A stretch of DNA of 64,000 nucleotides, taken from NCBI RefSeq assembly GCF_029227915.1, contig NC_079888.1:21370001-21434000 (forward strand). Reading direction: 5' to 3'. The position numbers and the translations under genes are program-made. The notes under the pieces were generated by a model. It did not search any database and was not told the origin of the DNA. It worked only from the letters and a program-made list of their open reading frames with translations. Numbering within the stretch: the stretch's first letter is position 1; every line of letters begins with the position of its first letter. This stretch comes from Hydractinia symbiolongicarpus. Lineage: Eukaryota; Cnidaria; Hydrozoa; Anthoathecata; Hydractiniidae. Positions 35,001 through 50,100 of the stretch are shown here, piece after piece.

Positions 35001-38000
35001 GTGGGACTTAATTGAGCTAACTTTCGACTGTCACCTGATAAATGTAATAAAAGAGACAATTGGACTCCAAGAAAAAACATTCTTCTTAATTTCAGATAAT
35101 TGCCGAAACTCAGCGATTACACTGGGCTCTGTGGTAGCGCTTCATTTAAGAATTATGATTAAAAAAGTCATATTTTACTGTGGGACCAATCTTATCCGTT
35201 ATCGCCCGCTGAAGAAATAGCGACAGTTTCAAAAACTACCTTTTATTGACTTTCTAACGGTGTCAGTCCCTTTCAGTTACAACGGTTTGGTGACAAATAC
35301 GTACCAACATGTATTTAGCGATATTATTCTGATATTACTAGGTTGCATCGCTTTTAGCAATGAAACGTTGACTGTGGGACTTAATTGAACTAACTTTGGG
35401 CTGTGACCTGATAAATGTAATAAATGAGACAATTGGACTCCAAGAAATAACATTCTTCATAATTTGACGTGATTGCCGGAACTCAGCGATTACACTGGCC
35501 GCTGTGGTAGCGCTTCATTTAAGAGTTTAGATAAATAAGTCATTTTTTACTGTGGGACCAATCCTATCTGTTATCGCGCGCTGAAGAAATAGCGACAGTT
35601 TCAAAAACTAAATTTCATTGAATTTCTAACGGTGTCAGTCCGTTTCAGTTACAACAGTTTGGTCACGTATTCGTACCAACATTAGCGATATTTTTCTGAT
35701 ATTACTAGGTTGCGTTGCTTTTAACGATGAAACGATTGACTGTGGGTCTTAATTGAACTAACTTTGGACTGTCTCCTGATAAATGTGATAAAGGAGACAT
35801 TTGGACTCCAAGAAATAACATTCTTGTTAACTTGACATGATTGCCGAAACTCAGCGATTACACTGAGCTCTGTGGTAGCGCTTCATTTAAGAATTAAGAT
35901 AAAAAAATCATTTCTTTATTGTGGGACAAATCCTAGCCGTTATCGCGCGCTAAAGAAATAGCGACAGTTTCAAGAACTACATTTCATTGATTTTCTAACC
36001 GTGTCAGTCCGTTTGAGTTACAACAGTTGGGTCACATATTCGTACCAACATGTATTTAGCGATGTTTTTCTGATATTACCACGTTGCATCGCTTTTCACA
36101 ATGAAACGATTGACTGTGGGACTTAATTAAGCTAACTTTGGACTGTCACCTGATAAATGTGATAAAAGAGACAATTGGACTCCAAGAAAAAACATTCTTC
36201 TTAATTTGAGATGATTGCCGAAACTCAGCGATTACACTGGGCTCTGTGGTAGCGCTTCATTTAAGAATTATGATTAAAAAAGTCATTTTTTACTGTGGGA
36301 CCAATCCTATCCGTTATCGCCCGCTGAAGAATAGCGACAGTTTCAAAAACTACATTTCATTGACTTTCTAACGGTGTCAGTCCCTTTCAGTTACAACGGT
36401 TTGGTCACAAATACGTACCAACATGTATTTAGCGATATTATTCTGATATTACTAGGTTGCATCGCTTTTAGCAATGAAACGTTGACTGTGGGACTTAATT
36501 GAACTAACTTTGGGCTGTGACCTGATAAATGTGATAAATGAGACAATTGGACTCCAAGAAATAACATTCTTCATAATTTGACGTGATTCCCGGAACTCAG
36601 CGATTACTCTGGCCGCTGTGGTAGCGCTTCATTTAAGAGTTTAGATAAATAAGTCATTCTTTACTGTGGGACCAATCATATCTGTTATCGCGCGCTGAAG
36701 AAATAGCGACAGTTTCAAAAACTAAATTTCATTGAATTTCTAACGGTGTCAGTCCGTTTCAGTTACAACGGTTTGGTCACGTATTCGTACCAACATTAGC
36801 GATATTTTTCTGATATTACTAGGTTGCATCGCTTTTAACTATAAAACGATTGACTGTGGGACTTAATTGAACTAACTTTAGACTGTCATACCAACATGTA
36901 TTTAGCGATACTTTTTTTATATTACTAAGTTGCATCGCCGTTTGAGTTTCAACGGTTGTGTCACATATTCGTACCAACATGTATATAGCGATACTTTTTT
37001 TATATTACTAAGTTGCATCGCTTTTAGCAATGAAACGTTGACTGTGGGACTTAATTGAACTAACTTTGGGCTGTGACCTGATAAATGTGATAAATGAGAC
37101 AATTGGACTCCAAGAAATAAAATTCTTCTTAATTTGACGTGATTGCCGGAACTCAGCGATTACACTGGCCGCTGTTGTAGCGCTTCATTTAAGAGTTTAG
37201 ATAAGTAAGTCATTCTTTACTGTGGGACCAATCCTATCTGTTATCGCGCGCTGAAGAAATAGTGACAGTTTCAAAAACTAAATTTCATTGAATTTCTAAC
37301 GGTGTCAGTCCGTTTCAGTTACAACGGTTTGGTCACATATTCGTACCAACATGTATTTAGCGATATTTTTCTGATATTACTAGGTTGCATCGCTTTTTAC
37401 TATGAAACGATTGACTGTGGGACTTAATTGAACTAACCTTGAACTCTTGTCTGATAAATGTGATAAATCAGACAATTGGACACCAAGAAATAACATTCTT
37501 CTTAATTTGACATGATTGCCGAAACTCAGCGATTACACTGGCCGCTGTGGTAGCGCTTCATTTAAGAGTTTAGATAAATAAGTCATTTTTTACTGTGGGA
37601 CCAATCCTATCCGTTATCGCGCGCTGAAGAAATATCGACAGTTTCGAAAACTAAATTTCATTGACTTTTTAACGGTGTCAGTCCCTTTCAGTTACAACGG
37701 TTTGGTCACAAATACGTACCAACATGTATTTAGCGATATTTTTCTGATATTACTAGGTTGCATCGCTTTTAACTATGAAACGATTGACTGTGGGACTTAA
37801 TTGAGATAACTTTGGACTGTCACCTAATAAATGTGATAAAGGAGTCAATTGGACTCCAAGAAAAAACATTCTTCTTAATCTGACATGATTGCCGAAACTC
37901 AGCGATTACACTGGGCTCTGTGGTAGCGCTTCATTTAAGAATTGAGATAAAAAAGTCATTTTTTTATTGGGGGATCAATCCTAGCCATTATCGCGCGCTG

Positions 38001-38724
38001 AGGAAATAGCGACAGTTTCAAAAACTACGACAAATTGACTTTCTAACAGTGTCATTCCGTTTGAGTTTCAACGGTTGTGTCACATATTCGTACCAACATG
38101 TATTTAGCGATACTTTTTTGATATTACTAAGTTGCATCGCTTTTAGCAATGACACGTTGACTGTGGGACTTAATTGAACTAACTTTGGGCTGTAACCTGA
38201 TAAATGTGATAAATGAGACAATTGGACTCCATGAAATAACGTTCTTCTTAATTTGACGTGATTGCCGGAACTCAGCGATTACACTGGCCGCTGTGGTAGC
38301 GCTTCATTTAAGAGTTTAGATAAATAAGTCATTTTTTCCTGTGGGACCAATCCTAGCCGTTTTTGCGCGCTGAAGAAATAGCGGCAGTTTTAAAAACTAC
38401 ATTTTATTGTCTTTCTAACGGTGTCAGTCCGTTTGAGTTTCAACGGTTGTGTCACATATTCGTACCAACATGTATTTAGCGATATTTTTTTGATATTACT
38501 AGGTTGCATCGCTTTTAACAATGAAACGATTGACTGTGGGACTTAATTGAACTAACTTTGGATTGTGACCTGATAAATGTGATAAATGAGACAATTGAAC
38601 TCCAAGAAATAACATTCTTCTTAATTTGACGTGATTGCCGGACCTCAGCGATTACACTGGCCGCTGTGGTAGCGCTTCATTTAAGAGTTTAGATAAATAA
38701 GTCATTTTTTACTGTGGGACCAAT
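32081..38724 (+). repeat. Large HOR copy 4, LINE-free paralogue of 16,731-28,102
   Basis: Aligns to 16,731-21,913 (+15,350) and to 26,641-28,102 (+10,623/10,622), so it is the same segment without the LINE. It contains the truncated junction (36,889), the 83-bp duplication junction (36,939) and the empty insertion site at 37,264-37,269. It is the best internal reference for the pre-insertion state. Confidence 0.9.
37264..37269 (+). other. Empty LINE target site (GACAGT)
   Basis: Here AGTGACAGTTTCAAAAACTA is continuous, whereas at 21,914 the LINE splits it. Both flanks match over several kilobases, so this is a direct picture of the unoccupied site. Confidence 0.92.
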
Positions 38725-41700
38725 CCTCTCCGTTATCGCGCGCTGAAGAAATAGCGACAGTTTCAAAAACTACATTTCATTGACTTTCTAACGGTGTCAG
38801 TCCCTTTCAGTTACAACGGTTTGGTCACAAATACATACCAACATATATTTAGCGATTTTTTTCTGATATTACTAGGTTGCGTCGCTTTTAACGATGAAAC
38901 GATTGACTGTGGGACTTAATTGAACTAACTTTGGACTGTCTCCTGATAAATGTGATAAAGGAGACAATTGGACTCCAAGAAATAACATTCTTGTTCACTT
39001 GACATGATTGCCGAAACTGAGCGATTACACTGGGCTCTGTGGTAGCGTTCATTTAAGAATTAGGTTAAAAAAAGTCATTTTTTTATTGTGGGACCAATCC
39101 TAGACGTTATCGCGCGCTGAGGAAATAGCGACAGTTTCAAAAACTACATTTCATTGTCTTTCTAACGGTGTCAGTCCGTTTCAGTTTCAACGGTTGTGTC
39201 ACATATTCGTACCAACATGTATTTAGCGATATTTTTTTGATATTACTAGGTTGCATCGCTTTTAACAATGAAACGATTGACTGTGGGACTTAATTGAACT
39301 AACTTTGGACTTTGACCTGATAAATGTGAAAAATGAGACAATTGGAATCCAAGAAATAACATTCTTCTTAATTTGACGTGATTGCCGGAACTCAGCGATT
39401 ACACTGGCCGCTGTGGTAGCGCTTCATTTAAGAGTTTAGATAAATAAGTCATTTTTTACTGTGGGACCAATCCTATCCGTTATCGCGCGCTGAAGAAATA
39501 GCGACAGTTTCAAAAACTACATTTCATTGACTTTCTAACGGTGTCAGTCCCTTTCAGTTACAACGGTTTGGTCACAAATACGTACCAACATGTATTTAGC
39601 GATATTATTCTGATATTACTAGGTTGCGTCGCTTTTAACTATGAAACGATTGAGTGTGGGTCTTAATTGAACTAACTTTGGACTGTCTCCTGATAAATGT
39701 GATAAAGGAGACAAATGGACTCCAAGAAATAACATTCTTGTTAACTTGACATGATTGCCGAAACTCAGCGATTACACTGGGCTCTGTGGTAGCGCTTCAT
39801 TTAAGAATTAAGATAAAAAAAATCATTTTGTTATTGTGGAACCAATCCTAGCCGTTATGGCGCGCTAAAGAAAAAGCGACAGTTTCAAGAACTACATTTC
39901 ATTGACTTTCTAACAGTGTCAGTCCGTTTGAGTTACAACGGTTGGGTCACATATTCGTACCAACATGTATTTAGCGATATTTTTCTGATATTACTAGGTT
40001 GCATCGCTTTTAACTATAAAACGATTGACTGTGGGACTTAATTGAGCTAACATTGGACTGTCACCTAATAAATGTGATAAAGCAGTCAATTGGACTCCAA
40101 GAAAAAACATTCTTCTTAATCTGACATGATTGCCGAAACTCAGCGATTACACTGGGCTCTGTGGTAGCGCTTCATTTAAGAATTATGATTAAAAAAGTCA
40201 TTTTTTACTGTGGGACAAATCCTATCCGTTATCGCCCGCTGAAGAAATAGCGACAGTTTCAAAAACTACATTTCATTGACTTTCTAACGGTGTCAGTCCC
40301 TTTCAGTTACAACGGTTTGGTCACAAATACGTACGAACATGTATTTAGCGATATTATTCTGATATTACTAGGTTGCGTCGCTTTTAACTATGAAACGATT
40401 GACTGTGGGACTTAATTGAACTAACTTTGGACTGTCTCTTGATAAATGTGATAAAGGAGACATTTGGACTCCAAGAAATAACATTCTTGTTAACTTGACA
40501 TGATTGCCGAAACTCAGCGATTACACTGAGCTCTGTGGTAGCGCTTCATTTAAGAATTAAGATAAAAAAGTCATTTCTTTATTGTGGGACCAATCCTAGC
40601 CGTTATCGCGCGCTAAAGAAATAGCGACAGTTTAAAGAACTACATTTCAATGACTTTCTAACGGTGTCAGTCCGTTTGAGTTACAACAGTTGGGTCACAT
40701 ATTCGTACCAACATGTATTTAGCGATGTTTTTCTGATATTACCAGGTTGCATCGCTTTTAACTATGAAACGATTGACTGTGGGACTTAATTGAGCTAACT
40801 TTCGACTGTCACCTGATAAATGTAATAAAAGAGACAATTGGACTCCAAGAAAAAATATTCTTCTTAATTTGAGATAATTGCCGAAACTCAGCGATTACAC
40901 TGGGCTCTGTGGTAGCGCTTCATTTAAGAATTATGATTAAAAAAGTCATTTTTTACTGTGGGACCAATCCTATCCGTTATCGCCCGCTGAAGAAATAGCG
41001 ACAGTTTCAAAAACTACCTTTTATTGACTTTCTAACGGTGTCAGTCCCTTTCAGTTACAACGGTTTGGTCACAAATACGTACCAACATGTATTTAGCGAT
41101 ATTATTCTGATATTACTAGGTTGCATCGCTTTTAGCAATGAAACGTTGACTGTGGGACTTAATTGAACTAACTTTGGGCTGTGACCTGATAAATGTAATA
41201 AATGAGACAATTGGACTCCAAGAAATAACATTCTTCATAATTTGACGTGATTGCCGGAACTCAGCGATTACACTGGCCGCTGTGGTAGCGCTTCATTTAA
41301 GAGTTTAGATAAATAAGTCATTTTTTACTGTGGGACCAATCCTATCGGTTATCGCGCGCTGAAGAAATAGCGACAGTTTCAAAAACTAAATTTCATTGAA
41401 TTTCTAACGGTGTCAGTCCGTTTCAGTTACAACGGTTTGGTCACGTATTTCTACCAACATTAGCGATATTTTTCTGATATTACTAGGTTGCGTTGCTTTT
41501 AACGATGAAACGATTGACTGTGGGTCTTAATTGAACTAACTTTGGACTGTCTCCTGATAAATGTGATAAAGGAGACATTTGGAGTCCAAGAAATAACATT
41601 CTTGTTAACTTGACATGATTGCCGAAACTGAGCGATTACACTGGGCTCTGTGGTAGCGTTCATTTAAGAATTAGGTTAAAAAAAGTCATTTTTTTATTGT

Positions 41701-44700
41701 GGGACCAATCCTAGACGTTATCGCGCGCTGAGGAAATAGCGACAGTTTCAAAAACTACATTTCATTGTCTTTCTAACGGTGTCAGTCCGTTTCAGTTTCA
41801 ACGGTTGTGTCACATATTCGTACCAACATGTATTTAGCGATATTTTTTTGATATTACTAGGTTGCATCGCTTTTAACAATGAAACGATTGACTGTGGGAC
41901 TTAATTGAACTAACTTTGGACTTTGAACTGATAAATGTGAAAAATGAGACAATTGGAATCCAAGAAATAACATTCTTCTTAATTTGACGTGATTGCCGGA
42001 ACTCAGCGATTACACTGGCCGCTGTGGTAGCGCTTCATTTAAGAGTTTAGATAAATAAGTCATTTTTTACTGTGGGACCAATCCTATCCGTTATCGCGCG
42101 CTGAAGAAATAGCGACAGTTTCAAAAACTACATTTCATTGACTTTCTAACGGTGTCAGTCCCTTTCAGTTACAACGGTTTGGTCACAAATACGTACCAAC
42201 ATGTATTTAGCGATATTTTTCTGATATTACTAGGTTGCATCGCTTTTAACTATAAAACGATTGACTGTGGGACTTAATTGAGCTAACATTGGACTGTCAC
42301 CTAATAAATGTGATAAAGGAGTCAATTGGACTCCAAGAAAAAACATTCTTCTTAATCTGACATGATTGCCGAAACTCAGCGATTACACTGGGCTCTGTGG
42401 TAGCGCTTCATTTAAGAATTATGATTAAAAAAGTCATTTTTTACTGTGGGACAAATCCTATCCGTTATCGCCCGCTGAAGAAATAGCGACAGTTTCAAAA
42501 ACTACATTTCATTGACTTTCTAACGGTGTCAGTCCCTTTCAGTTACAACGGTTTGGTCACAAATACGTACGAACATGTATTTAGCGATATTATTCTGATA
42601 TTACTAGGTTGCGTCGCTTTTAACTATGAAACGATTGACTGTGGGACTTAATTGAACTAACTTTGGACTGTCTCTTGATAAATGTGATAAAGGAGACATT
42701 TGGACTCCAAGAAATAACATTCTTGTTAACTTGACATGATTGCCGAAACTCAGCGATTACACTGAGCTCTGTGGTAGCGCTTCATTTAAGAATTAAGATA
42801 AAAAAGTCATTTCTTTATTGTGGGACCAATCCTAGCCGTTATCGCGCCTTAAAGAAATAGCGACAGTTTAAAGAACTACATTTCAATGACTTTCTAACGG
42901 TGTCAGTCCGTTTGAGTTACAACAGTTGGGTCACATATTCGTACCAACATGTATTTAGCGATGTTTTTCTGATATTACCAGGTTGCATCGCTTTAAACTA
43001 TGAAACGATTGACTGTGGGAATTAATTGAGCTAACTTTCGACTGTCACCTGATAAATGTAATAAAAGAGACAATTGGACTCCAAGAAAAAACATTCTACT
43101 TAATTTGAGATAATTGCCGAAACTCAGCGATTACACTGGGCTCTGTGGTAGCGCTTCATTTAAGAATTATGATTAAAAAAGTCATTTTTTACTGTGGGAC
43201 CAATCCTATCCGTTATCGCCCGCTGAAGAAATAGCGACAGTTTCAAAAACTACCTTTTATTGACTTTCTAACGGTGTCAATCCCTTTCAGTTACAACGGT
43301 TTGGTCACAAATACGTACCAACATGTATTTAGCGATATTATTCTGATATTACTAGGTTGCATCGCTTTTAGCAATGAAACGTTGACTGTGGGACTTAATT
43401 GAACTAACTTTGGGCTGTGACCTGATAAATGTAATAAATGAGACAATTGGACTCCAAGAAATAACATTCTTCATAATTTGACGTGATTGCCGGAACTCAG
43501 CGATTACACTGGCCGCTGTGGTAGCGCTTCATTTAAGAGTTTAGATAAATAAGTCATTTTTTACTGTGGGACCAATCCTATCGGTTATCGCGCGCTGAAG
43601 AAATAGCGACAGTTTCAAAAACTAAATTTCATTGAATTTCTAACGGTGTCAGTCCGTTTCAGTTACAACGGTTTGGTCACGTATTTCTACCAACATTAGC
43701 GATATTTTTCTGATATTACTAGGTTGCGTTGCTTTTAACGATGAAACGATTGACTGTGGGTCTTAATTGAACTAACTTTGGACTGTCTCCTGATAAATGT
43801 GATAAAGGAGACATTTGGAGTCCAAGAAATAACATTCTTGTTAACTTGACATGATTGCCGAAACTCAGCGATTACACTGAGCTCTGTGGTAGCGCTTCAT
43901 TTAAGAATTAAGATAAAAAAAGTCATTTCTTTATTGTGGGACCAATCCTAGCCGTTATCGCGCGCTAAAGAAATAGCGACAGTTTCAAGAACTACATTTC
44001 ATTGACTTTCTAACGGTGTCAGTCCGTTTGAGTTACAACAGTTGGGTCACATATTCGTACCAACATGTATTTAGCGATGTTTTTCTGATATTACCACGTT
44101 GCATCGCTTTTAACAATGAAACGATTGACTGTGGGACTTAATTAAGCTAACTTTGGACTGTCACCTGATAAATGTGATAAAAGAGACAATTGGACTCCAA
44201 GAAAAAACATTCTTCTTAATTTGAGATGATTGCCGAAACTCAGCGATTACACTGGGCTCTGTGGTAGCGCTTCATTTAAGAATTATGATTAAAAAAGTCA
44301 TTTTTTACTGTGGGACCAATCCTATCCGTTATCGCCCGCTGAAGAAATAGCGACAGTTTCAAAAACTACATTTCATTGTCTTTCTAACGGTGTCAGTCCG
44401 TTTCAGTTTCAACGGTTGTGTCACATATTCGTACCAACATGTATTTAGCGATATTTTTTTGATATTACTAGGTTGCATCGCTTTTAACAATGAAACGATT
44501 GACTGTGGGACTTAATTGAACTAACTTTGGACTTTGACCTGATAAATGTGAAAAATGAGACAATTGGAATCCAAGAAATAACATTCTTCTTAATTTGACG
44601 TGATTGCCGGAACTCAGCGATTACACTGGCCGCTGTGGTAGCGCTTCATTTAAGAATTAAGATAAAAAAAATCATTTTGTTATTGTGGGACCAATCCTAG

Positions 44701-47160
44701 CCGTTATCGCGCGCTAAAGAAATAGCGACAGTTTAAAGAACTACATTTCAATGACTTTCTAACGGTGTCAGTCCGTTTGAGTTACAACAGTTGGGTCACA
44801 TATTCGTACCAACATGTATTTAGCGATGTTTTTCTGATATTACCAGGTTGCATCGCTTTTAACTATGAAACGATTGACTGTGGGACTTAATTGAGCTAAC
44901 TTTCGACTGTCACCTGATAAATGTAATAAAAGAGACAATTGGACTCCAAGAAAAAACATTCTTCTTATTTTGAGATAATTGCCGAAACTCAGCGATTACA
45001 CTGGGCTCTGTGGTAGCGCTTCATTTAAGAATTATGATTAAAAAAGTCATTTTTTACTGTGGGACCAATCCTATCCGTTATCGCCCGCTGAAGAAATAGC
45101 GACAGTTTCAAAAACTACCTTTTATTGACTTTCTAACGGTGTCAGTCCCTTTCAGTTACAACGGTTTGGTCACAAATACGTACCAACATGTATTTAGCGA
45201 TATTATTCTGATATTACTAGGTTGCATCGCTTTTAGCAATGAAACGTTGACTGTAGGACTTAATTGAACTAACTTTGGGCTGTGACCTGATAAATGTAAT
45301 AAATGAGACAATTGGACTCCAAGAAATAACATTCTTCATAATTTGACGTGATTGCCGGAACTCAGCGATTACACTGGCCACTGTGGTAGCGCTTCATTTA
45401 AGAGTTTAGATAAATAAGTCATTTTTTACTGTGGGACCAATCCTATCGGTTATCGCGCGCTGAAGAAATAGCGACAGTTTCAAAAACTAAATTTCATTGA
45501 ATTTCTAACGGTGTCAGTCCGTTTCAGTTACAACGGTTTGGTCACGTATTTCTACCAACATTAGCGATATTTTTCTGATATTACTAGGTTGCGTTGCTTT
45601 TAACGATGAAACGATTGACTGTGGGTCTTAATTGAACTAACCTTGGACTGTCTCCTGATAAATGTGATAAAGGAGACATTTGGACTCCAAGAAATAACAT
45701 TCTTGTTAACTTGACATGATTGCCGAAACTCAGCGATTACACTGAGCTCTGTGGTAGCGCTTCATTTAAGAATTAAGATAAAAAAAGTCATTTCTTTATT
45801 GTGGGACCAATCCTAGGCGTTATCGCGCGCTAAAGAAATAGCGACAGTTTCAAGAACTACATTTCATTGACTTTCTAACGGTTTCAGTCCGTTTGAGTTA
45901 CAACAGTTGGGTCACATATTCGTACCAACATGTATTTAGCGATGTTTTTCTGATATTACCACGTTGCATCGCTTTTAACAATGAAACGATTGACTGTGGG
46001 ACTTAATTAAGCTAACTTTGGACTGTCACCTGATAAATGTGATAAAAGAGACAATTGGACTCCAAGAAAAAACATTCTTCTTAATTTGAGATGATTGCCG
46101 AAACTCAGCGATTACACTGGGCTCTGTGGTAGCGCTTCATTTAAGAATTATGATTAAAAAAGTCATTTTTTACTGTGGGACCAATCCTATCCGTTATCGC
46201 CCGCTGAAGAAATAGCGACAGTTTCAAAAACTACATTTCATTGACTTTCTAACGGTGTCAGTCCCTTTCAGTTACAACGGTTTGGTCACAAATACGTACC
46301 AACATGTATTTAGCGATAATATTCTGATATTACTAGGTTGCATCGCTTTTAGCAATGAAACGTTGACTGCGGGACTTAATTGAACTAACTTTGGGCTGTG
46401 ACCTGATAAATGTGATAAATGAGACAATTGGACTCCAAGAAATAACATTCTTCATAATTTGACGTGATTCCCGGAACTCAGCGATTACTCGGGCCGCTGT
46501 GGTAGCGCTTCATTTAAGAGTTTAGATAAATAAGTCATTCTTTACTGTGGCACCAATCATATCTGTTATCGCGCGCTGAAGAAATAGCGACAGTTTCAAA
46601 AACTACATTTCATTAACTTTCTAACGGTGTCAGTCCGTTTGAGTTACAACGGTTGGGTCACATATTCGTACCAACATGTATTTAGCGATAATATTCTGAT
46701 ATTACTAGGTTGCATCGCTTTTAACTATGAAACGATTGACTGTGGGACTTAATTGAACTAACTTTGGACTGTCTCTTGATAAATGTGATAAAGGAGACAA
46801 ATGGACTCCAAGAAATAACATTCTTGTTAACTTGACATGATTGCCGAAACTCAGCGATTACACTGGGCTCTGTGGTAGCGCTTCATTTAAGAATTAAGAT
46901 AAAAAAAGTCATTTTTTTGTTGTGGACCCAATCCTAGCCGTTATGGCGCGCTAAAGAAAAAGCGACAGTTTCAAGAACTACATTTCATTAACTTTCTAAC
47001 GGTGTCAGTCCGTTTGAGTTACAACGGTTGGGTCACATATTCGTACCAACATTTATTTAGCGATATTTTTCTGATATTACTAGGTTGCATCGCTTTTAAC
47101 TATAAAACGATTGACTGTGGGACTTAATTGCGCTAACTTTGGACTGTCACCTAATAAATG
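38725..47160 (+). repeat. Reshuffled satellite segments, including a 6-monomer-spaced duplication
   Basis: The same monomer types as the large HOR but in changed order. A block of about 1.65 kb near 39.96-41.62 kb recurs near 42.2-43.86 kb at an offset of 2,246 bp, sharing the rare GAGCTAACATTGG and CGTACGAACATG variants and the TATTTCTACCAACATTAGC type. Near 44.65 kb a hybrid monomer joins ACTGGCCGCTGTGG to AAGAATTAAGAT. No gene is visible. Confidence 0.72.
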
Positions 47161-50100
47161 TGATAAAGAAGTCAATTAGACTCCAAGAAAAAACATTCTT
47201 CTTAATCTGACATGATCGCCGAAACTCAGCGATTACACTGGGCTCTGTGGTAGCGCTTCATTTAAGAATTATGATAAAAAAAGTCATTTTTTTATTGTGG
47301 GACTAATCCTAGCCATTATCGCGCGCTGAGGAAATAGCATTTCTACATTTCATTGACTTTCTAACGGTGTCAGTCCGTTTGAGTTTCAAAGGTTGTGTCA
47401 CATATTCGTACCAACATGTATTTAGCGATACTTTATTGATATTACTAGGTTGCATCGCTTTTAGCAATGAAACGTTGACTGTGGGACTTAATTGAACTAA
47501 CTTTGAGCTGTGACCTGATAAATGTGATAAATGAGACAATTGGACTCCAAGAAATAACATTCTTCTTAATTTGACGTGATTGCCGGAACTCAGCGATTAC
47601 ACTGGCCGCTGTGGTAGCGCTTCATTTAAGAGTTTAGATAAATAAGTCATTCTTTACTGTGGGACCAATCATATCTGTTATCGCGCGCTGAAGAAATAGC
47701 GACAGTTTCAAAAACTAAATTTCATTGAATTTCTAACGGTGTCAGTCCGTTTCAGTTACAACGGTTTTGTCACGTATTCGTACTAACATTAGCGATATTT
47801 TTCTGATATTACTAGGTTGCATCGCTTTTAACTATGAAACGATTGACTGTGGGATTTAATTCAACTAACTTTGGACTCTGGCCTGATAAATGTGATAAAT
47901 GAGACAATTGGACACCAAGAAATAACATTCTTCTTAATTTGACATGATTGCCGAAACTCAGCGATTACACAGTGCTCTGTGGTAGCGCTTCATTTAAGAA
48001 TTAAGTTAAAAAGAGTCATTTTTTTATTGTGGGACCAATCCTAGACGTTATTGCGCGCTGAGGAAATAGCGACAGTTTCAAAAACTACATTTCATTATCT
48101 TTCGAACGGTGTCAGTCCGTTTGAGTTTCAACGGTTGTGTCACATATTCGCACCAACATGTATTTAGCGATATTTTTTTGATATTACTAGGTTGCATCGC
48201 TTTTAACAATGAAACGATTGACTGTGGGACTTAATTGAACTAACTTTGGACTGTGACCTGATAAATGTGAAAAATGAGACAATTGGACTCCAAGAAATAA
48301 CATTCTTCTTAATTTGACGTGATTGCCGGAACTCAGCGATTACACTGGCCGCTGTGGTAGCGCTTCATTTAAAAGTTTAGATAAATAAGTCATTTTTTAC
48401 TGTGGGACCAATCCTATCCGTTATCGCGCGCTGAAGAAATAGCGACAGTTTCAAAAACTACATTTCATTGACTTTCTAAGGGTGTCAGTCCCTCTCCGTT
48501 ACAACGGTTTGGTCACAAATACGTACCAACATGTATTTAGCGATATTTTTCTGATAATACTTTGTTGCATCGCTTTTAACTATAAAACGATTGACTGTGG
48601 GACTTAATTGAACTAACTTTGGACTATGACATGATAAATGTGATAAATGAGACAATTAGACTCCAAGAAATAACATTCTTCTTAATTTGACGTGATTCCC
48701 GGAACTCAGCGATTACACTGGGCTCTGTGGTAGCGCTTCATTTAAGAATTATGATAAAAAAAGTCATTTTTTTATTGTGGGACCAATCCTAGCCATTATC
48801 GCGCGCTGAGGAAATAGCGACAGTTTCAAAAACTACAATTCATTGACTTTCTAACGGTGTCAGTCCGTTTGAGTTTCAACGGTTGTGTCACATATTCGTA
48901 CCAACATGTATTTAGCGATATTTTTTTGATATTACTAGGTTGCATCGCTTTTAACAATGAAACGATTGACTGTGGGACTTAATTGAACTAACTTTGGACT
49001 ATGACATAATAAATGTGATAAATGAGACAATTGGACTCCAAGAAATAACATTCTTCTTAATTTGACGTGATTGCCGGAACTTAGCGATTACACTGGCCGC
49101 TGTGGTAGCGCTAAATTTAAGAGTTTAGATAAATAAGTCATTTTTTACTGTGGGACCAATCCTAGCCGTTATTGCGCGCTGAAGAAATAGCGACAGTTTC
49201 AAAAACTACATTTCATTGTCTTTCTAACGGTGTCAGTCCGTTTGAGTTTCAACGGTTGTGTCACATATTCGTACCAACATGTATTTAGCGATATTTTTTT
49301 TATATTACTAGGTTGCATCGCTTTTAACAATGAAACGTTGACTGTGTAACTTAATTGAACTAACTTTGGACTGTAACCTGATAAATGTGATAAATGAGAC
49401 AATTGGACTCCAAGAAATAACATTCTTCTTATTTTGACGTGATTCCTGGAACTCGGCGATTACACTGGCCGCTGTGGTAGCGCTTCATTTAAGAGTTTAG
49501 ATAAATAAGTCATTCTTTACTGTGGGACCAATCCTATCTGTTATCGCGCACTGAGAAATAGCGACAGTTTCAAAAACTAAATTTCATTGAATTTCTGACG
49601 ATGTCAGTCCGTTTCAGTTACAACAGTTTGGTCAAGTATTCGTACCAACATTAGCGATATTTTTCTGATATTACTAGGTTGCATCGCTTTTAACTATGAA
49701 ACGATTGACTGTGGGACTTAATTCAACTAACTTTGGACTCTGGCCTGATAAATGTGATAAATGAGACAATTGGACACCAAGAAATAACATTCTTCTTAAT
49801 TTGACATGATTGCCGAAACTCAGCGATTACACAGGGCTCTGTGGTAGCGCTTCATTTAAGAATTAAGTTAAAAAGAGTCATTTTTTTATTGCGGACCAAT
49901 CCTAGACGTTATTGCGCGCTGAGGAAATAGCGACAGTTTAAAGAACTACATTTTAATGACTTTCTAACGGTGTCAGTCCGTTTGAGTTACAACAGTTGGG
50001 TCACATATTCGTACCAACATGTATTTAGCGATGTTTTTCTGATATTACCAGGTTGCATCGCTTTTAACTATGAAACGATTGACTGTGGGACTTAATTGAG

